Of a stretch of 64,000 nt of DNA, positions 23,485 to 36,380 are shown piece by piece. Origin of the DNA: Onchocerca volvulus (Eukaryota; Nematoda; Chromadorea; Rhabditida; Onchocercidae); assembly GCA_000499405.2 (NCBI GenBank), contig HG738137.1, forward strand, positions 5,828,001 through 5,892,000, in the 5' to 3' direction. The translations under genes and the position numbers were made by a program. How positions within the stretch are numbered: position 1 is the stretch's first letter; each line of letters begins with the position of its first letter. The notes beneath the pieces were generated by a model, which was not told where the DNA came from, did not search any database, and worked only from the letters and a program-made list of their open reading frames with translations.

Positions 23485-26400
23485 CGATAATTAAGGCATT
23501 TGCAAAATAGACATCAATACATTTAAGAACATTTAAAAACTATCAGCTCATGATTACATGTTTCTAAACCTTTCAATGAGTGCATTATTGGAGCAGAAAG
23601 GCACGTTGAAAAGATAATAATTTAATAACTATGAATCTAAATATATCGATGAAGTTGAAAAAAGAAAAAGTTACAATGGAAAATTTATGGTCATCTGAAA
23701 AATTAGCCTGAATGATATCAGGAAGTGCGATGATAAATTAAGTTTCTAAAAGAATTCTGAAGAAAGAATATGAAAAATGTAGTACGGCAAAAAAAAAAAA
23801 AAAAAAAATTGTAACGGTTTAGTTCTTTTATACAAATATTTCAAAAATCCCATAAAATTTGCTGGTACATTTTTGCACTTTCTTTCAATTGCGTCTATTT
23901 CGATGTCATTCGCATTCTCTTCTTCTTGCTTCTATTTTTGATGAGCAATTAATATGAACATTCAGAATTCTTTAAATTACTAAATCTATTACTGCTTTTA
24001 TCAGTGACTGCTTCAGAACTATGAAGAGTTGAATAAACACCATAAATTTATTCCTTTAAGCATTTCTCTACTAAAATAGAAACATCGAAGCGAGATATCA
24101 TTGTTTTCCTCTACTTTATTATTTATTCCTTCCTTCATATTAATTGCAAAGCCTTTTTAGGAGTTATTATTCTTTACAAACATTCTTTCCGTCTTCACAC
24201 TGAAAAACAAAATCAGCCATCGACGTTCTTTTTTTTTATCTTGCTGCTGTCATTTCAAATAACAATATGAATCACATTTCATTCACACATCATCTGTCGG
24301 ATGACAATGACTGAAAGTTGCTTTTATAGCGGAACTGCAGCGCCTGACAAGTTTCTTATGCAAAATAATTTCTTCACAAAGGATTGTTAAGCTTTGCTTT
24401 TATTAAAATTATGATGGTGAACAGATAATTTCATATTTTTCAAGTGCAAGCAATATCCGTTAATATGATTGTTGTTCAGCAAAATCATCTTATTTTCAAA
24501 GAGTAAGATACGATCAAATATACAAGCCAAATAGAGCTGAGTTGAAATTCTTGGCGAGAGATATGTTTAATAATAAAACAATGATTGCCTTTGGCTTTGA
24601 AAATAGTTCTTAGAAAATAATAATTAAAGATTGAAGCGATAAGTTAATTTTTCGCCCAAAATGCCTATTTTGAAGTGATATGTCATGACAAAAAGTGTCA
24701 TAAACAAATTTGACGTAATGTATTCTATCAGATATATAAACCAACAAATATTAATTTACCCAAAATGGGACCAGTATACTGAATAACCCCATAACTTAAA
24801 TTAAGTTGACATTTGGTCTAACGCGATTGGTTTACAGTCATTGATCAACAGTGGTACTACTAATTTTCACATTGAAAATAGATATTTAGGGTAATTTAGC
24901 AAAATCGGTCAGTGATCGGAACCGACAACATTTTCAATCAGCATACTGGGAAAAGCCATCAGATCATCATGTCTGTTGTACATCATTTCAATTCATTAAT
25001 TTAAAAATAGCTGACGCGTCTGTGTATTCGTAACGTGATGTGCAATTAGCTGACTGCACGTCACGTAAAACCTTGTTTCTACAGTGCTAACTTTCTGAGA
25101 TGAGAAGTAAAGAAATGTCAATTAAAGGCTCTAATCATTACTGTTGAAGATCTGGAAAAAATGGCATCGACAAATTGGAAGTTTTTTAGAGAGAAAGGGA
25201 AACGCTCTAAAGACTAACAGTGAAAGAAATTTCTTTCTTCGTTTTCCTCCCTGACTTTCACACACTATTCACATAAGATTACATGTTAGATCTCACTAAA
25301 TTTCAATTTTACATAAGTTAAAAAAATAAAAGAATGATGGAAAAGATGTGAAGTGATCTGCTCTTCTCATGTAATATTTTTGCATATCAGTGGTTAGCAC
25401 TATTGAATGGTAGAATTATTGATTCTTTCCTGAATTTGAAATGGATACTTCCAGAGAAAAGAGTTATTCAACAATGTGCATAATTGCAAGATTTCACAGA
25501 CTGAAAAGGAACAGAGACAGCAACAGGCATTTCTCCTCAATTCATTCAAGAGAATTCCATTTTACTACTTCTAAATATATGAATGTCGCAATTAAATGAC
25601 AATAGTGTAGCTTGGCCATAGTTATCGTACCATTATAGAACTACATCCATCCTACCTCTCGTTGAACTTTGATTGCATAGTATTTCCAGGCTAGCAAAGG
25701 AACCAAGTACATTGCACCTGTTTTATCAATTATCAACTGACAAGTTTACCAAAATATATTACAATCAATATTTGATATCTCGAAATATTGATTTTCTTCA
25801 GTCAGAAAATTTCCTTAGATCCCATTTTGCTTATCAGATGCCTAGAAATCTTTCAAGTTCTAAAACGATATTTAAAAACATCAGGTAAAATAGCGTATCA
25901 AATATTCATGAGCTCAAGGATACACATTTTTAATGAAATTTTGACTAGAAAATGAGCATTTCAAGCATCTATGAATAAATGAAAGAGCGTTTTTAATTTC
26001 AAATTAAAATTATGTATGCTTTATTGTTTATTCATTTTAATTTCATGCAAATACAAATTCGTTATTCTGTTCTCATGCAACTTGAAATCATTTGTGTGAA
26101 GGGAGAATTTTTTAGGAAATTTTTGATTGATTGAATAAAAATTGGTTTAGATATTCAAGCAAATGTACCCATTACATCCTTAAATTGGCTCGTTGACAAA
26201 AAATTAAATTTACTTTTGCAAAATAGATGAGAAATTGTTAAGGATGGAAATGCTGCTTTTGAAGGGATAATGGTATATTTATTGACAGCATGCTTCGTTC
26301 CACTTCTAAAATGCTTCAATAATAGTTTATAGTTATTCAAGATAAGTTCTATAAAATTTAAATCTCATCTCTTGTTCTTAAAATCTCTCCTCCAGTAATT

Positions 26401-27006
26401 TAAATCCCTCTTTCAGTAATCTTGTCTGTCGTCTAAAACATAAACGCACTTGGCATTTTCGCTATATATTTTAAACAGAATTTAGAAAAATAGCGTTAAA
26501 CTGTAAGCAGATTATATGCTTGTAATTATCTTTCTTCCATTCTTTTCTTCATTATGCTTTTGTTTATGTCTACATCTGCAATCACTGCTAATGCAGAATA
26601 GTAAGTACTCCTCGATATCAGACGTTAGTATCAGTAGATTTAGTCAGAAAGCATGAAAAACTTAGAGAAATTTAACTAAACTAAAATGAAAAAAATCTCC
26701 AAGACAGAATGAACAGTTCGACACAGTTTGTAGAGATTAATTAAATTGAAATGATTTGTTAACGACGTTTTTATGAGTATTTTTGTGAGCATTTTAACGT
26801 TTACGGGTTTTACACTTCTGCAAGTTTATATGTTAACATGGATCCACCTTTGCTTCTTTCATTTTTTTTAGCTTCATATGACATCAATAGAAATTATTTT
26901 TTGTTAATGGTTTTGTCCGCATGAAGTGCAATGAATGGACTTAGCGAAAATGCCAGCATCCTGCATATCCTATATTCCAAGCTCAACACATCCATAAGCA
27001 GCAGTC
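23485..27006. other. Gene-poor AT-rich stretch
   Basis: No recognised gene. One exon-like block at 25692-25885 (acceptor ATTTCCAG, open for about 64 codons, donor CAG|GTAAAA) encodes a Ser/Phe/Asn-rich peptide of unknown identity, with no neighbouring exons found. An A-rich run lies at 23790-23808. Confidence 0.35.
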
Positions 27007-27168
27007 TATATAAATAAAAACGTAAATATTCGTTTGTTCAAAATCTTAAATCTTCGAAAGTTCTTAAACATGCGTCTATTCGAATGTAACATTGTTTCAA
27101 AATTTCATCGGTGAAAAACTTGAAATGTTGTGTCAAAAGCCAAAACGAACATTTACACTTATATATAT
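27007..27168 (+). mobile_element. Small inverted-repeat (MITE-like) element, copy A
   Basis: About 160 bp with inverted ends: TATATAAATAAAAACGTAAAT on the left and AACGAACATTTACACTTATA on the right, near reverse complements. Core motifs shared with other copies are TTCTTAAACATGCGTCTATT, CGAATGTAACATTGTTTCAA and GGTGAAAAACTTGAAATG. No coding capacity; presumably non-autonomous. Confidence 0.7.
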
Positions 27169-27172
27169 GTAG

Positions 27173-27212
<40 letters not shown>

Positions 27213-27300
27213 CATATATATATACTTATTTATTTGTATTTATTTACTTATATTTATCCATGTTTATTTATATATTTGTATATTTATTCATTCATTTACT
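27160..27300. repeat. (TA)n and TTTA-rich simple repeat
   Basis: Long TATATA run flanked by TATTTATTTGTATTTATT-type sequence, directly abutting element copy A. The short frames across it are low-complexity Tyr/Ile repeats. Confidence 0.92.
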
Positions 27301-27677
27301 GCTTATTCAATATAAACATCAGCTAAGCTACCGCAAGTCGCACTGGTTGGTATATTTCAATGCATGGTTAGCAGTCCAAAATTGCTAATTTGTCGCCTTT
27401 GCAGCAATGAGGCACTTTTTAAGTCTTTGCTTCATGCCTTACGTAGGCTTAGCCTAGGATAGGCTTGTATAAAGCTGGTGTTCATTTTTCCTTTTTTTTG
27501 TTCTTTTCATCTTGCAGCTTACTTCGTCTCTATCCTTCGTTCTTTCTGCCCATAACAAAAATATGAAAATTTCTCGACCATTTTTGTCTTCATGTTGATT
27601 TATCTTTAGAAGCTATTAGCCAAATAGAACAGAGATCATAAAGTTAGTCTATTGTTTTAGGCCAAACAAACGCTACT

Positions 27678-27848
27678 ATGGACTCACTTCACGTTTTCAT
27701 CACTCCTGTCATTTTGATATTTATTTTGACACTGATCTGCGCATTCGCTTTCTGGCTGATTAGACGTTCGAAGTCGAAATCGAGCTATGAGTTGACAGTT
27801 GCTGTAATTCAGAATAAGCAACTTCCACAACCGGAATTTTATGTATGA
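27678..27848 (+). CDS. Small single-pass membrane protein, 56 aa
   Basis: Unrecognised short protein with several signs of being real. The ATG lies 17 bases after a TGTTTTAG acceptor (27660), fitting spliced-leader addition. Codon use is balanced, unlike the surrounding AT-rich DNA. The product has one clean transmembrane helix (about residues 7-27, FITPVILIFILTLICAFAFW) followed at once by a basic stop-transfer RRSKSKS, then a polar tail ending NKQLPQPEFYV. There is no separate signal peptide, so a signal-anchor with the tail in the cytosol is likely. At the end, TTTTAT|GTATGAG could also be a splice donor, in which case the tail is longer. Size and layout recall small regulators of membrane enzymes or channels, but this is inference from shape only. 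Confidence 0.55.
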   Translation: MDSLHVFITPVILIFILTLICAFAFWLIRRSKSKSSYELTVAVIQNKQLPQPEFYV

Positions 27849-29673
27849 GAGAGCAAGAAAATGTGCAAACTTCAAGTGTTTAAGGTTAATATTTGAAAAC
27901 GAATGATACGAAAGGTATTTACTGCAAGCTCATCGTTCGAAATACCGGACATTTTTGGGTATGTTTACGACGAAAAAATGAATCACATTCAAAAAATTTA
28001 AAGAGAATAAGGTTGAAAATTTTGGAATTCCATGATAATTTCGAAGGCAATGATTTATTTTTCGTTTTTTTTTTCTTTTTTTTTTTTTCATTTATTGACA
28101 GCATAGTTCCTATTTCTGGAAGAGCAAAGATATAATGAAAAATTTGCATCTTCTTCATTTTGAAGTTCAAGTACGAATATGTTGTAAAGAAGTATTTTTT
28201 TAACTGTATCACATCCAAATGAGACCGTTTTAGAACTTTTCGGGATTTTTCTTCTTATGCAGCTCAATCAGCGAAATGGAATTTCGCATATCTTCGTAGA
28301 TATTCCCAAAATTTTGTTTAATATTTTTGGGCAAACCGAAGTTTTATTGAAACTGTCAAAAAGAAAAAAAACACCTTTATTAAAAATGCATAGAAAGTGA
28401 AACAAATTTCAAAATGTAAAACTTTGCTTGTTAGCATTAAATCATATTCTCCGATCTAAATAATTTAATTATATTTCAAAAATTTCTTGATTACGTAGAT
28501 AAAATTATAAATTGTAGCCTTCGTCAAGCAGTATCTTCATTTATTTGAAGATCGATTAATGCTTTCATAAAACAATGGCAATCAATTTCTAAAATGTATT
28601 TTGCTTCCTTCTTTTAAAATTGATCGTTCGGAAGTCTTTTTTCCCAATTATTTTCATCTCTTCCTAACAAATAATTATAAATTTTAGCATAAATTCTACT
28701 TTCACATATGGAAATTCAAAAAATTGTTATTTTTTTTTAATTTTTTTGAATTGCTCCTATAAACAAAGTTTAAACAGTCCTTAAGATTTCCTCCAAAACC
28801 ATTATTGTGCCATTTTTTAAAAGGTTCAACCAGATTTTTTTTTTCATTATTTCTGAAGAAAATTAATACCAGTTCTCTTGTAGATTATCCATTCATGTTA
28901 TCAGCTATTGCCGTTATTTAGAATTCGAATGGAACTTTGAATGGTCCAAACTTTATTTTGCTCCTTCATTTGCCTATTTTAGATGAATCTCAAAAGTTTT
29001 CAAGAACTTTCTGTCTTTTTTGAAATTATTGATGGGATTCTCTCCAGTGACAATTTTGCATCGGTAATTTGATCTATGTCTGAATTCGACTCCTCATTTA
29101 TTTCGAAAAAATTTTGCAGTCTGATTCACATTTCAAAATTCATCAAAATCAATCAAAATCCACGCAGTAAGTTACTATTTATTTTCATTTGTTTCCGAAA
29201 TTTATTTGGAAATAGTTTATTTTAAGATAATTAATAATTTTGCTTCTAGTTTCATGGAAAGTTGAAAAATTGAAAAATTCATATTTGTTTAGTATAAATT
29301 GAATCTCTTGATAGAATCTCGAATATCGACTTATCAATATCTGCCGATTTTTTTTTTCTTTTTCTTAAAGAATTAATATGAAAGCATATGTCTGTTTTCA
29401 AACAAAATTTCTGGCGATAGGATTAAAAAAGATCGAATTAAACTCTGAATTTATTGATTTAACAATTACGAATTTTTGGTTAGCACATAGTACAAAGTTA
29501 AAGTGTGCAGCATTCTGGCTATATATCGCAACTGATTTTCCGATGAAGTAAGGGAAACGAATTGGTCGAAAATTATTCAACAAATTTTGGCCGATTACAT
29601 TTTGGAAAACCATAATAGAAGTTTTCTTCCACCGAAGAATAATGTTCTTTGAAAGACAAAATTGAATCTTTAG

Positions 29674-29727
29674 AGGGAGAGAGAGAGAGAGAGAGAGGGA
29701 GGGAGAAAGAGAGAAAGAGAGAAAGAA
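29674..29727. repeat. (GA)n microsatellite
   Basis: GA dinucleotide run with GGGA/GAAA interruptions; on the other strand it yields a spurious Ser/Leu-repeat frame. Confidence 0.95.
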
Positions 29728-31157
29728 TGAATCAAAGATTCGTGCAACTATAGAGAGATTTTGTATTGAAAATAGCTCACGGAGATTGTTGTGAATGAAC
29801 AAATGGGCATTTCAGTTAGAGAAAACGAACTTTTCTGAATATTCATTTATATTTCGTGCTAAGATTAATGCTTTGGTAGAGATGTGAAACAAAGAAAATA
29901 AGTAAACATAACTTGTTATAATGAAAATAACTTACGTTAGAAAGACTAGAAGAAAATGTAGTAATACATGTGATTTTTGTTCTTTCTTGTGGAAATTTAT
30001 GAAAACCAAATGGAAAAGAAATTTCACTTTCTTTTTCAGAATAAGAAGAGAAGGATTAATTTTTGGTCGAATAAGGAAGCATCGGTTTAAGGCTAGCTTT
30101 GATAGAGTTAAAGCATTATTGCTGAAACTAATACAAAGAAATCTGCGTACTGAGGGAAAGGTCGTCAGGTAAATGGCGTATTTCACGAGATGAATTTAAC
30201 ACTTTGTGTGGTTGGAAGCTCTGGATGAAGTGTTCGATCTTCATTCATTTCATTTCTGATCTTTGTTCCTGCGAGATTTGTTGATAGAGCTTTATCACAA
30301 CTTCGTGTGTGTTAGTATTGCTAGGTGAATGAGAGTTGATAATGAAGGTTTGTGATAGCATAACAAACACATTTAGCTTGGTTGCTAGCAGAAAAAAAAA
30401 AGATCACAACAAAGAAAAGATGAGCCGAGTTAATTGAAAAAGCACAAATTAATTTTTTACTAACAGTTAATTGCAGTGTTTCACAGCAAGTAAGATAGTT
30501 ATTTGCAATAAAAGAAATTTAACGATATTCGATCTGTAGCTATCTCATACTGCTAGATAAAATGATAAAGCGGAGAAACAGGAATAGAATCGATGCATGC
30601 AAAGTTTTTGAATCTTAGATTTCATATGAGAATTTATCATTTGCAGAGAACGAAAAGAAAAATCAACTAAAAGAAAGTGATGTCTACTTAACAAACTGAG
30701 CCGAAGTCAATTATCTCAGTTTCTTTCATCTAAAAAGATATTGCAGATTGAAAGAATCCATTGTAGAACAAATGAAGAAATTGATTTTTAAAAAGATTAC
30801 TGATTTTTCATGAAATTCCAAATCAAGGAAAAATTAAGTTTGTCGCTAGAAACCGTGAAAAATATTAGTTAGATAAAATTGGTAGCACATGAGATTCCTA
30901 AATTGACAAAACAAAATTTAGAGTAATCAGAGTTTTTTCAGTCGATATTTTCTAGGCAAATAAAAGAATTATTTGACAGAGTTACAGTGCTGAAATCAAG
31001 AAAGTGACATTAGCTAAAGCGATGATTCTCGGGTATCCCTGAGAATCTCTCAGAATGTACAACTGATCAACTGATTTTCTTTCTTCGCTGTTAATCTTTT
31101 GAAATGGTTTCACCATAATGACGGATGTTGTTGTGGAATTTTTTGTTGGATCGGTAA

Positions 31158-31160
<3 letters not shown>

Positions 31161-31194
<34 letters not shown>
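31161..31194. repeat. (GT)n microsatellite
   Basis: Perfect run of about 17 GT dinucleotides. Confidence 0.97.
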
Positions 31195-31197
<3 letters not shown>

Positions 31198-31370
31198 ACG
31201 ATCTAGTATGAAGCGAACTCGTATGACGCAAAGTAATATTTAAGGCGCGCTAGTGTGACACGACGTAGTGTTAGTATAATTTATTAATTACAAAAGCGAG
31301 AATAATAATAAGTAAAAATAAAAATAAAAAGAATGAAAACGCGTTGTCGAGTCGTAGGAACTGTCGAAGC

Positions 31371-31444
31371 TTGAAGAAGTGTGAAGGCTGAAGGCTGAAG
31401 ACTGAAGACTGAGGAAGACGACTGACGACTGAAGAAGACTGAAT
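31371..31444. repeat. GACTGAA/GGCTGAA heptamer array
   Basis: Short degenerate array of GAAGGCTGAAGACTGAAGACTG-type heptamers with GACGACTGACGACTG variants. Confidence 0.85.
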
Positions 31445-31557
31445 TTGTGAGCAATATAGCTAGCTTATATAGTGATAAGAAGTGGGAGTGATTAAACAGA
31501 ATTACAATTTTTTAGAGCTATTACAAAATTATTTCATGAGAAAATTCCTTTAGTACA

Positions 31558-31743
31558 TAGATATGTTAAATGATAAAGGATGGATTACAATTTTTTTAAG
31601 CTGTTAAAAAATATAATACATTTTTTTTCTTACAGCATTCCGATAAGCATGATTCGACATGTTAAATGATTATAAGTTAGATAATGGATTTAACTTTTAA
31701 CATGTTAACTGATTACAAATTAGATAACAGATTACACTTTCGT
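31558..31743. repeat. Diverged ~43-bp repeats
   Basis: Three related units sharing ATGTTAA.TGAT, then AAGTTAGATAA and GGATTACA/GGATTTAAC, at about 31562, 31659 and 31702. The last two are adjacent. Confidence 0.7.
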
Positions 31744-34700
31744 CATGGGTAAGTGTTAAAAATTAAAATGAATCATATTTTCTAGAAAATTCTTACAAAT
31801 ATAATTTTATAACTAATTATAATTTTATAATTATCTTATATTCATAGTTTTTCAAAATAAACATATGGAAAAGGCTTTGGTTTTTATTTAGTATTCGCGA
31901 TTTTCGCGACAGATGTATTCACTTTTCCTTGAAATGTTCGAACGGTAATTGAAATCAAAAAAAAGAAAACTGTTTAAATAAGCAATTCATTCAAATCTAT
32001 TCTAGTTCAGTTTAAACCAGCCTTCGAAATCCTTTGAGCCTAATAGAATTCTAAGCTATCAATCTTTTCTGGTTACAATTTGAGAACTGGAACTTAAGTT
32101 CTTGCTTATTTTTATGGCTGCTGACAATAATCCTTTCTTGATAATGCTAAGCATTTGGTTAAAGCAAAAATGATCCCATTGAAGCGAAATTGCAAAAATA
32201 TGAAAAGAATTGCGAATTCAGTACTCATCTATTTTGTTTAGAAAATACAAAATACTTTATTGATCAAATAATTAGCAATTCCATTGCATGATACCTTTGG
32301 CCTTCCTTAATCAATATTCGTTATTTACTGTTTTCATTTACATCTCTGTAGTTTATTCTATTATCGATTCACAAATGAAATTACATCTGTTACATCCAAT
32401 TTCAATTTAAATTTCAAATTTTTTTGGATTTTTACAGCTCTCAAACTTGAAAATGGTACCTAAAAAAAAAAAAAAAAAAAAAACGAAAATTGAATTTCTA
32501 CCAGTCTAAGTTATCTGGAGGAAATTTCCACCTCTAACCCAATATGCCTATCATTTCCGTTCATTTCCAAATTTTAAATGTAAAATGTGGTAATATTTGC
32601 AGGCAGAGATCGCTTAGGCAATTTAACTATTCATTTAATGACGAGAATAAACGACAATGAAAGATGGCAACCCATTTATCCACCAAAGCAGTTAATTCAT
32701 TTCATTTCAGTTTTTATTGCATTTATCATGTTATTATTTATGGAAATGACTGAGAAGATTTTCGTTGCTTAACAATAAATATAGAGCTCACTTGAAACAA
32801 ATGATTCTTTCTGTGATTCCGGTTCAGGAAGACGAGATTCCGGTCTTGCACTTTTTTATTTCTGCCCCTTTTATCCGAAAGCTTTCTATATTCTCTTGTT
32901 TCGACTACTGCTTCTCTTTGTGAGCTTTAATAGACAGGTTTCTTATTTATCACTGAATAAAGACTTGATTTCAGAGTTTTCTTCCTTTAAAATTGGTTAT
33001 CACATTGCCAGAGCTATCGACACTGTTCGATGAAGAAAGTCAACTTCAGAAGTTACTGCGCGTCCTTGATTACGGAAACAAATAGCATCGATGACTTGAA
33101 CACTTTTTTTTTTTTTTTGAAATAAAGAATTTAGATAAGCTGTGAGTCAATGCAAAAAAACAACAGAATTTAGAAATTTTTTGGAATAATTCATTTAACA
33201 GCTGAAAGTGACAAAGTGCAATTATTTTTTCAATTATTCATTGAAGATTTATCACTTCATAAAGTAGACTTCTTAAAGTTATTGACAAATTCTATTGCCA
33301 ATGACAGTTTCTGAAATTCTACTGGTATGTATCAGAAAAAAAAAGATTAAAATTGACAAAAATTTGACAAAAATTGTGAAAAAAAAAGAAGCTTTAATCG
33401 ACACTTCAATTTTATTGTTATGTTCAGCAAAACAGTATATTTATTCAAATCTGAATTTATTTGCAGAGCTTCAAACATTCACTGAATATACCATAAAATT
33501 GGATCACAATAACTTGGCTCAAACAGAAATTTAAATCATAAAAGCAAATTAGCTAAAATGACTAGCTTGTTTTAGAATATTCATGTTTTTGTTCAATTTG
33601 ACATTTAAAATTGCTAACTGTCATAAAGAAAATACAGGGAGTTACCCATGAATCTTGCAAAACTTTCGCTGTGCGAGAATAGTGCCAAAGAAAGTAATAT
33701 AGTCTGTTAGTTGAGAAATTATACGATTAAACCAGTAAATTATCTCAAAGTGATTCTAATTTTTTTTTTTTTGTTTTAAAATTTTTTCAAAACTAAGGAA
33801 AGAATATCAGTCTACACATAGCATTACATTTATAATTAGTGCAATATTTAAAAACTATATTAAAGAAATAACTATTCTAAATTTACATATGTGAAAAAAA
33901 AATTTGATAAAGTATTAATATTTCCGAGATTTCTGTATTTTCGAAAAAAACAAATGGTTATTCATGTAGAGAAATGGAAAGGTGTTTTAGTATGAGAATT
34001 ATCTTATATAAATAATTTTAGTGAAAAATACTACTATTTATAGCATTGCAAGTAGAGGAGTTCACGAGCATAGTTATATCAGCGAATTCATTTGAAACAA
34101 AAATTTCGATATTTTTGTCTTTCAATAGAACCATTAAGATCGACATAATGTATAGAAAAATACTTTCTCATCTTTAGCTCCATTCATTTAATTTGATTAC
34201 TTCCAAGTATTAGTAATTTGACTTGAATATTCTGTTGGAAAAATTAGTATTTATTTAACTGCCCAGCTTAGTGAATAGCTTTAAATACCAGCCGTGATCA
34301 TCCGAAATTTTGATATGTGCGGCTATCTTTATGTAATTCGAATCACGACAGTAGAGTTTCGTGAAAAATTATTTACTCTTCGAAGAAAGTAATTCAAAAA
34401 TTTATTTTGAAGTTCTCAAAATTAGTGGAGATCTAAATGATAGCAGAATCCTGCACACAATAAAATTCATTGATGCACAAACGGCTTTCTCTACGGTCAT
34501 TCTCATCTTATATATTTTTTTGGAAGTTACTCATCATCGCTTCTTAGATTTTGAAATAAAATTTAATTTTTAGTACAGTACTTCATAAATGGGAGAGCAG
34601 AAAAAGATAATAAAATATATGTTGCAAGTATAAAACCGAATTATGAATATTTTAATTCGATTCATAATTATTACTCGATAGGGATCATAAATGCAATATA

Positions 34701-34878
34701 TATTCATTTATGCATCTCTGATTTCTGCTTTTTTTTTTTCATTCTTCTCTTAAGAAAGCATTGCTTAATTTATAAATTTTTAACGAAAGAACTTTTATTT
34801 CAGATAGCACCGGCGGTATTTACAGTTATATACATCGAAAAATCTCAACAAATCAACTGAACTTATGCAAGCAATAGA

Positions 34879-34920
34879 TGAAAAATCGCCTGTTGTAGAA
34901 ACATGAAAGGCGATTTTTCA
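34879..34920. other. Perfect 13-bp hairpin
   Basis: TGAAAAATCGCCT is followed after 16 bases by its exact reverse complement AGGCGATTTTTCA. Stem too short for an ordinary pre-miRNA; function unknown. Confidence 0.8.
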
Positions 34921-36358
34921 CAAGCATATTTGAATACATCTGTAATTGATCCTTAAATTGAAGCAATAAAGTAAAGAGGATTCGAAGATAATGATCAATG
35001 TAGTTTGAATAAAGATTGATTTGATTATATGAGATAAGATTGGCCGATTAGTTGATCAAATTGTTCAACAAATCCTAATTGAGTTTTTATTGAATAACTA
35101 GACGACCGTGGAAATGGGTATTTTAAAAGGGAAAATTTATGGACCAAAACTAATTTATGGATCAAAACAATTTGGGAAGAAAATTCAGTTTTTTAAAAAA
35201 TTCGAAAATTAAATACGATTGAAAATAGAGAGTTGGCAAGAAATTTTGAACTAATTAGTAATTAGAAATAAGCAATTACATGCATACATGCATACTAAAT
35301 ATAAGAATCTCCAACACCATTTCGAATGTGATTTGATATATGATACACTGCAGGTGCTCCCCTCAAAGATAATGCAAAGGAATATGATCATTGTAAACAA
35401 CAATGATTAGCATTTTATTGTATCTTTAACGATATTCGTATTTCGTAATGTATGATTTAAAATTCTTGACTTCATTGATATGTCTTTCACTCGTACATTT
35501 GGTTGAATCAAAAATTTTCTCGATTGAGTTAACATAAAAACAAAAATAAGAAACTTTCGAGCATTGCACAACTATGGGTTTCAAAAAGTGAAATAAAGCT
35601 ACCAGTGAAACTACTATAACCGGTTCCATTAAACTACAATAATTTATTCCGTTTCATCATAATCAGTAATGGCGGTTACGATTTATATTCCATAGAAATC
35701 GCTCATTGCTCCCTTTGCATCCATTTGATAAGAATCTTAATCTCTGAATAGGATTTCTATGGATTGAAATAAACTAAAAATTGAAAGAAAAAAAAAACAA
35801 AAGCCTTATTTTGTGACATTCGAACGTCATCAAATAGACATGACAACTGGCATCACATAAATGTTTGCAACAAACCGGAAAGAATAATGGTAAAGCAGTC
35901 CAATTGCTTGAATCAGATTCTTCATATTCCTCCATTAAAGCTTCTGCGGGTATTGAATCAAGGACATTTTCTAGTCATTGTCGAGAATCCCGAAATACTT
36001 GAACTCAAATTTTGTTTTTTTTATTCATCATTTATAAATGTATATCTCTAAATTTAAAATCCGCTTCTAGACTCTCCTTTCCTTTCCTATCTTCTTAGCA
36101 TAACTTTGTAAGCCACTGTCTTGCTCATACTGGAACGAGACAGTTGTATTGCATGACGATCAGTTATTACTGTAATGTATAACTGTTTATAACTGTTTTG
36201 GCAAAATTTCAACATTTTTAACGCGGGTTGTAAATTTCAAATTAATCCTATAGTTTTCGTGTAAATTTTTGTCCATCGTTTTTCTTATGTGTTTTTTCTT
36301 GTTATATTATCGTTATCAAGTTATAATATGTCTAGCGCGTATTATTTCTTTAAATAAA

Positions 36359-36380
36359 GGTTTAATTACCCGAGTTTGAG
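36359..36380 (+). other. SL1 spliced-leader-like 22-mer
   Basis: The sequence GGTTTAATTACCCG followed by AGTTTGAG matches the nematode SL1 exon (GGTTTAATTACCCA then AGTTTGAG) at 21 of 22 positions, the single change being A to G at position 14. It is followed by GT, as in SL RNA genes, but the next bases (GTGGCACTGCAATTC) do not resemble an SL RNA intron and no Sm site is evident. It may be an SL RNA pseudogene, a retroposed trans-spliced 5' end, or an SL1-derived promoter piece of a mobile element. Confidence 0.65.

Larger units (their letters stand above)
27849..36358. other. Gene-poor AT-rich stretch
   Basis: No recognised gene. Two exon-like blocks are worth recording. 30041-30170 (acceptor TTTTTCAG, donor CAG|GTAAAT) encodes a very basic peptide with GRIRKHRFKASFDRVKALLL. 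32602-32772 (acceptor TTTGCAG, stop TAA) encodes NDNERWQPIYPPKQ followed by a hydrophobic FISVFIAFIMLLF. Neither has partner exons that I could find. Confidence 0.35.

Noticed and set aside
27111..27326. Tyr/Ile-repeat frames
   Set aside because: Translation of the TA/TTTA simple repeat.
29398..29802. 134-codon minus-strand frame with a Ser/Leu repeat
   Set aside because: Its most striking part is the GA microsatellite translated; no splice or homology support.
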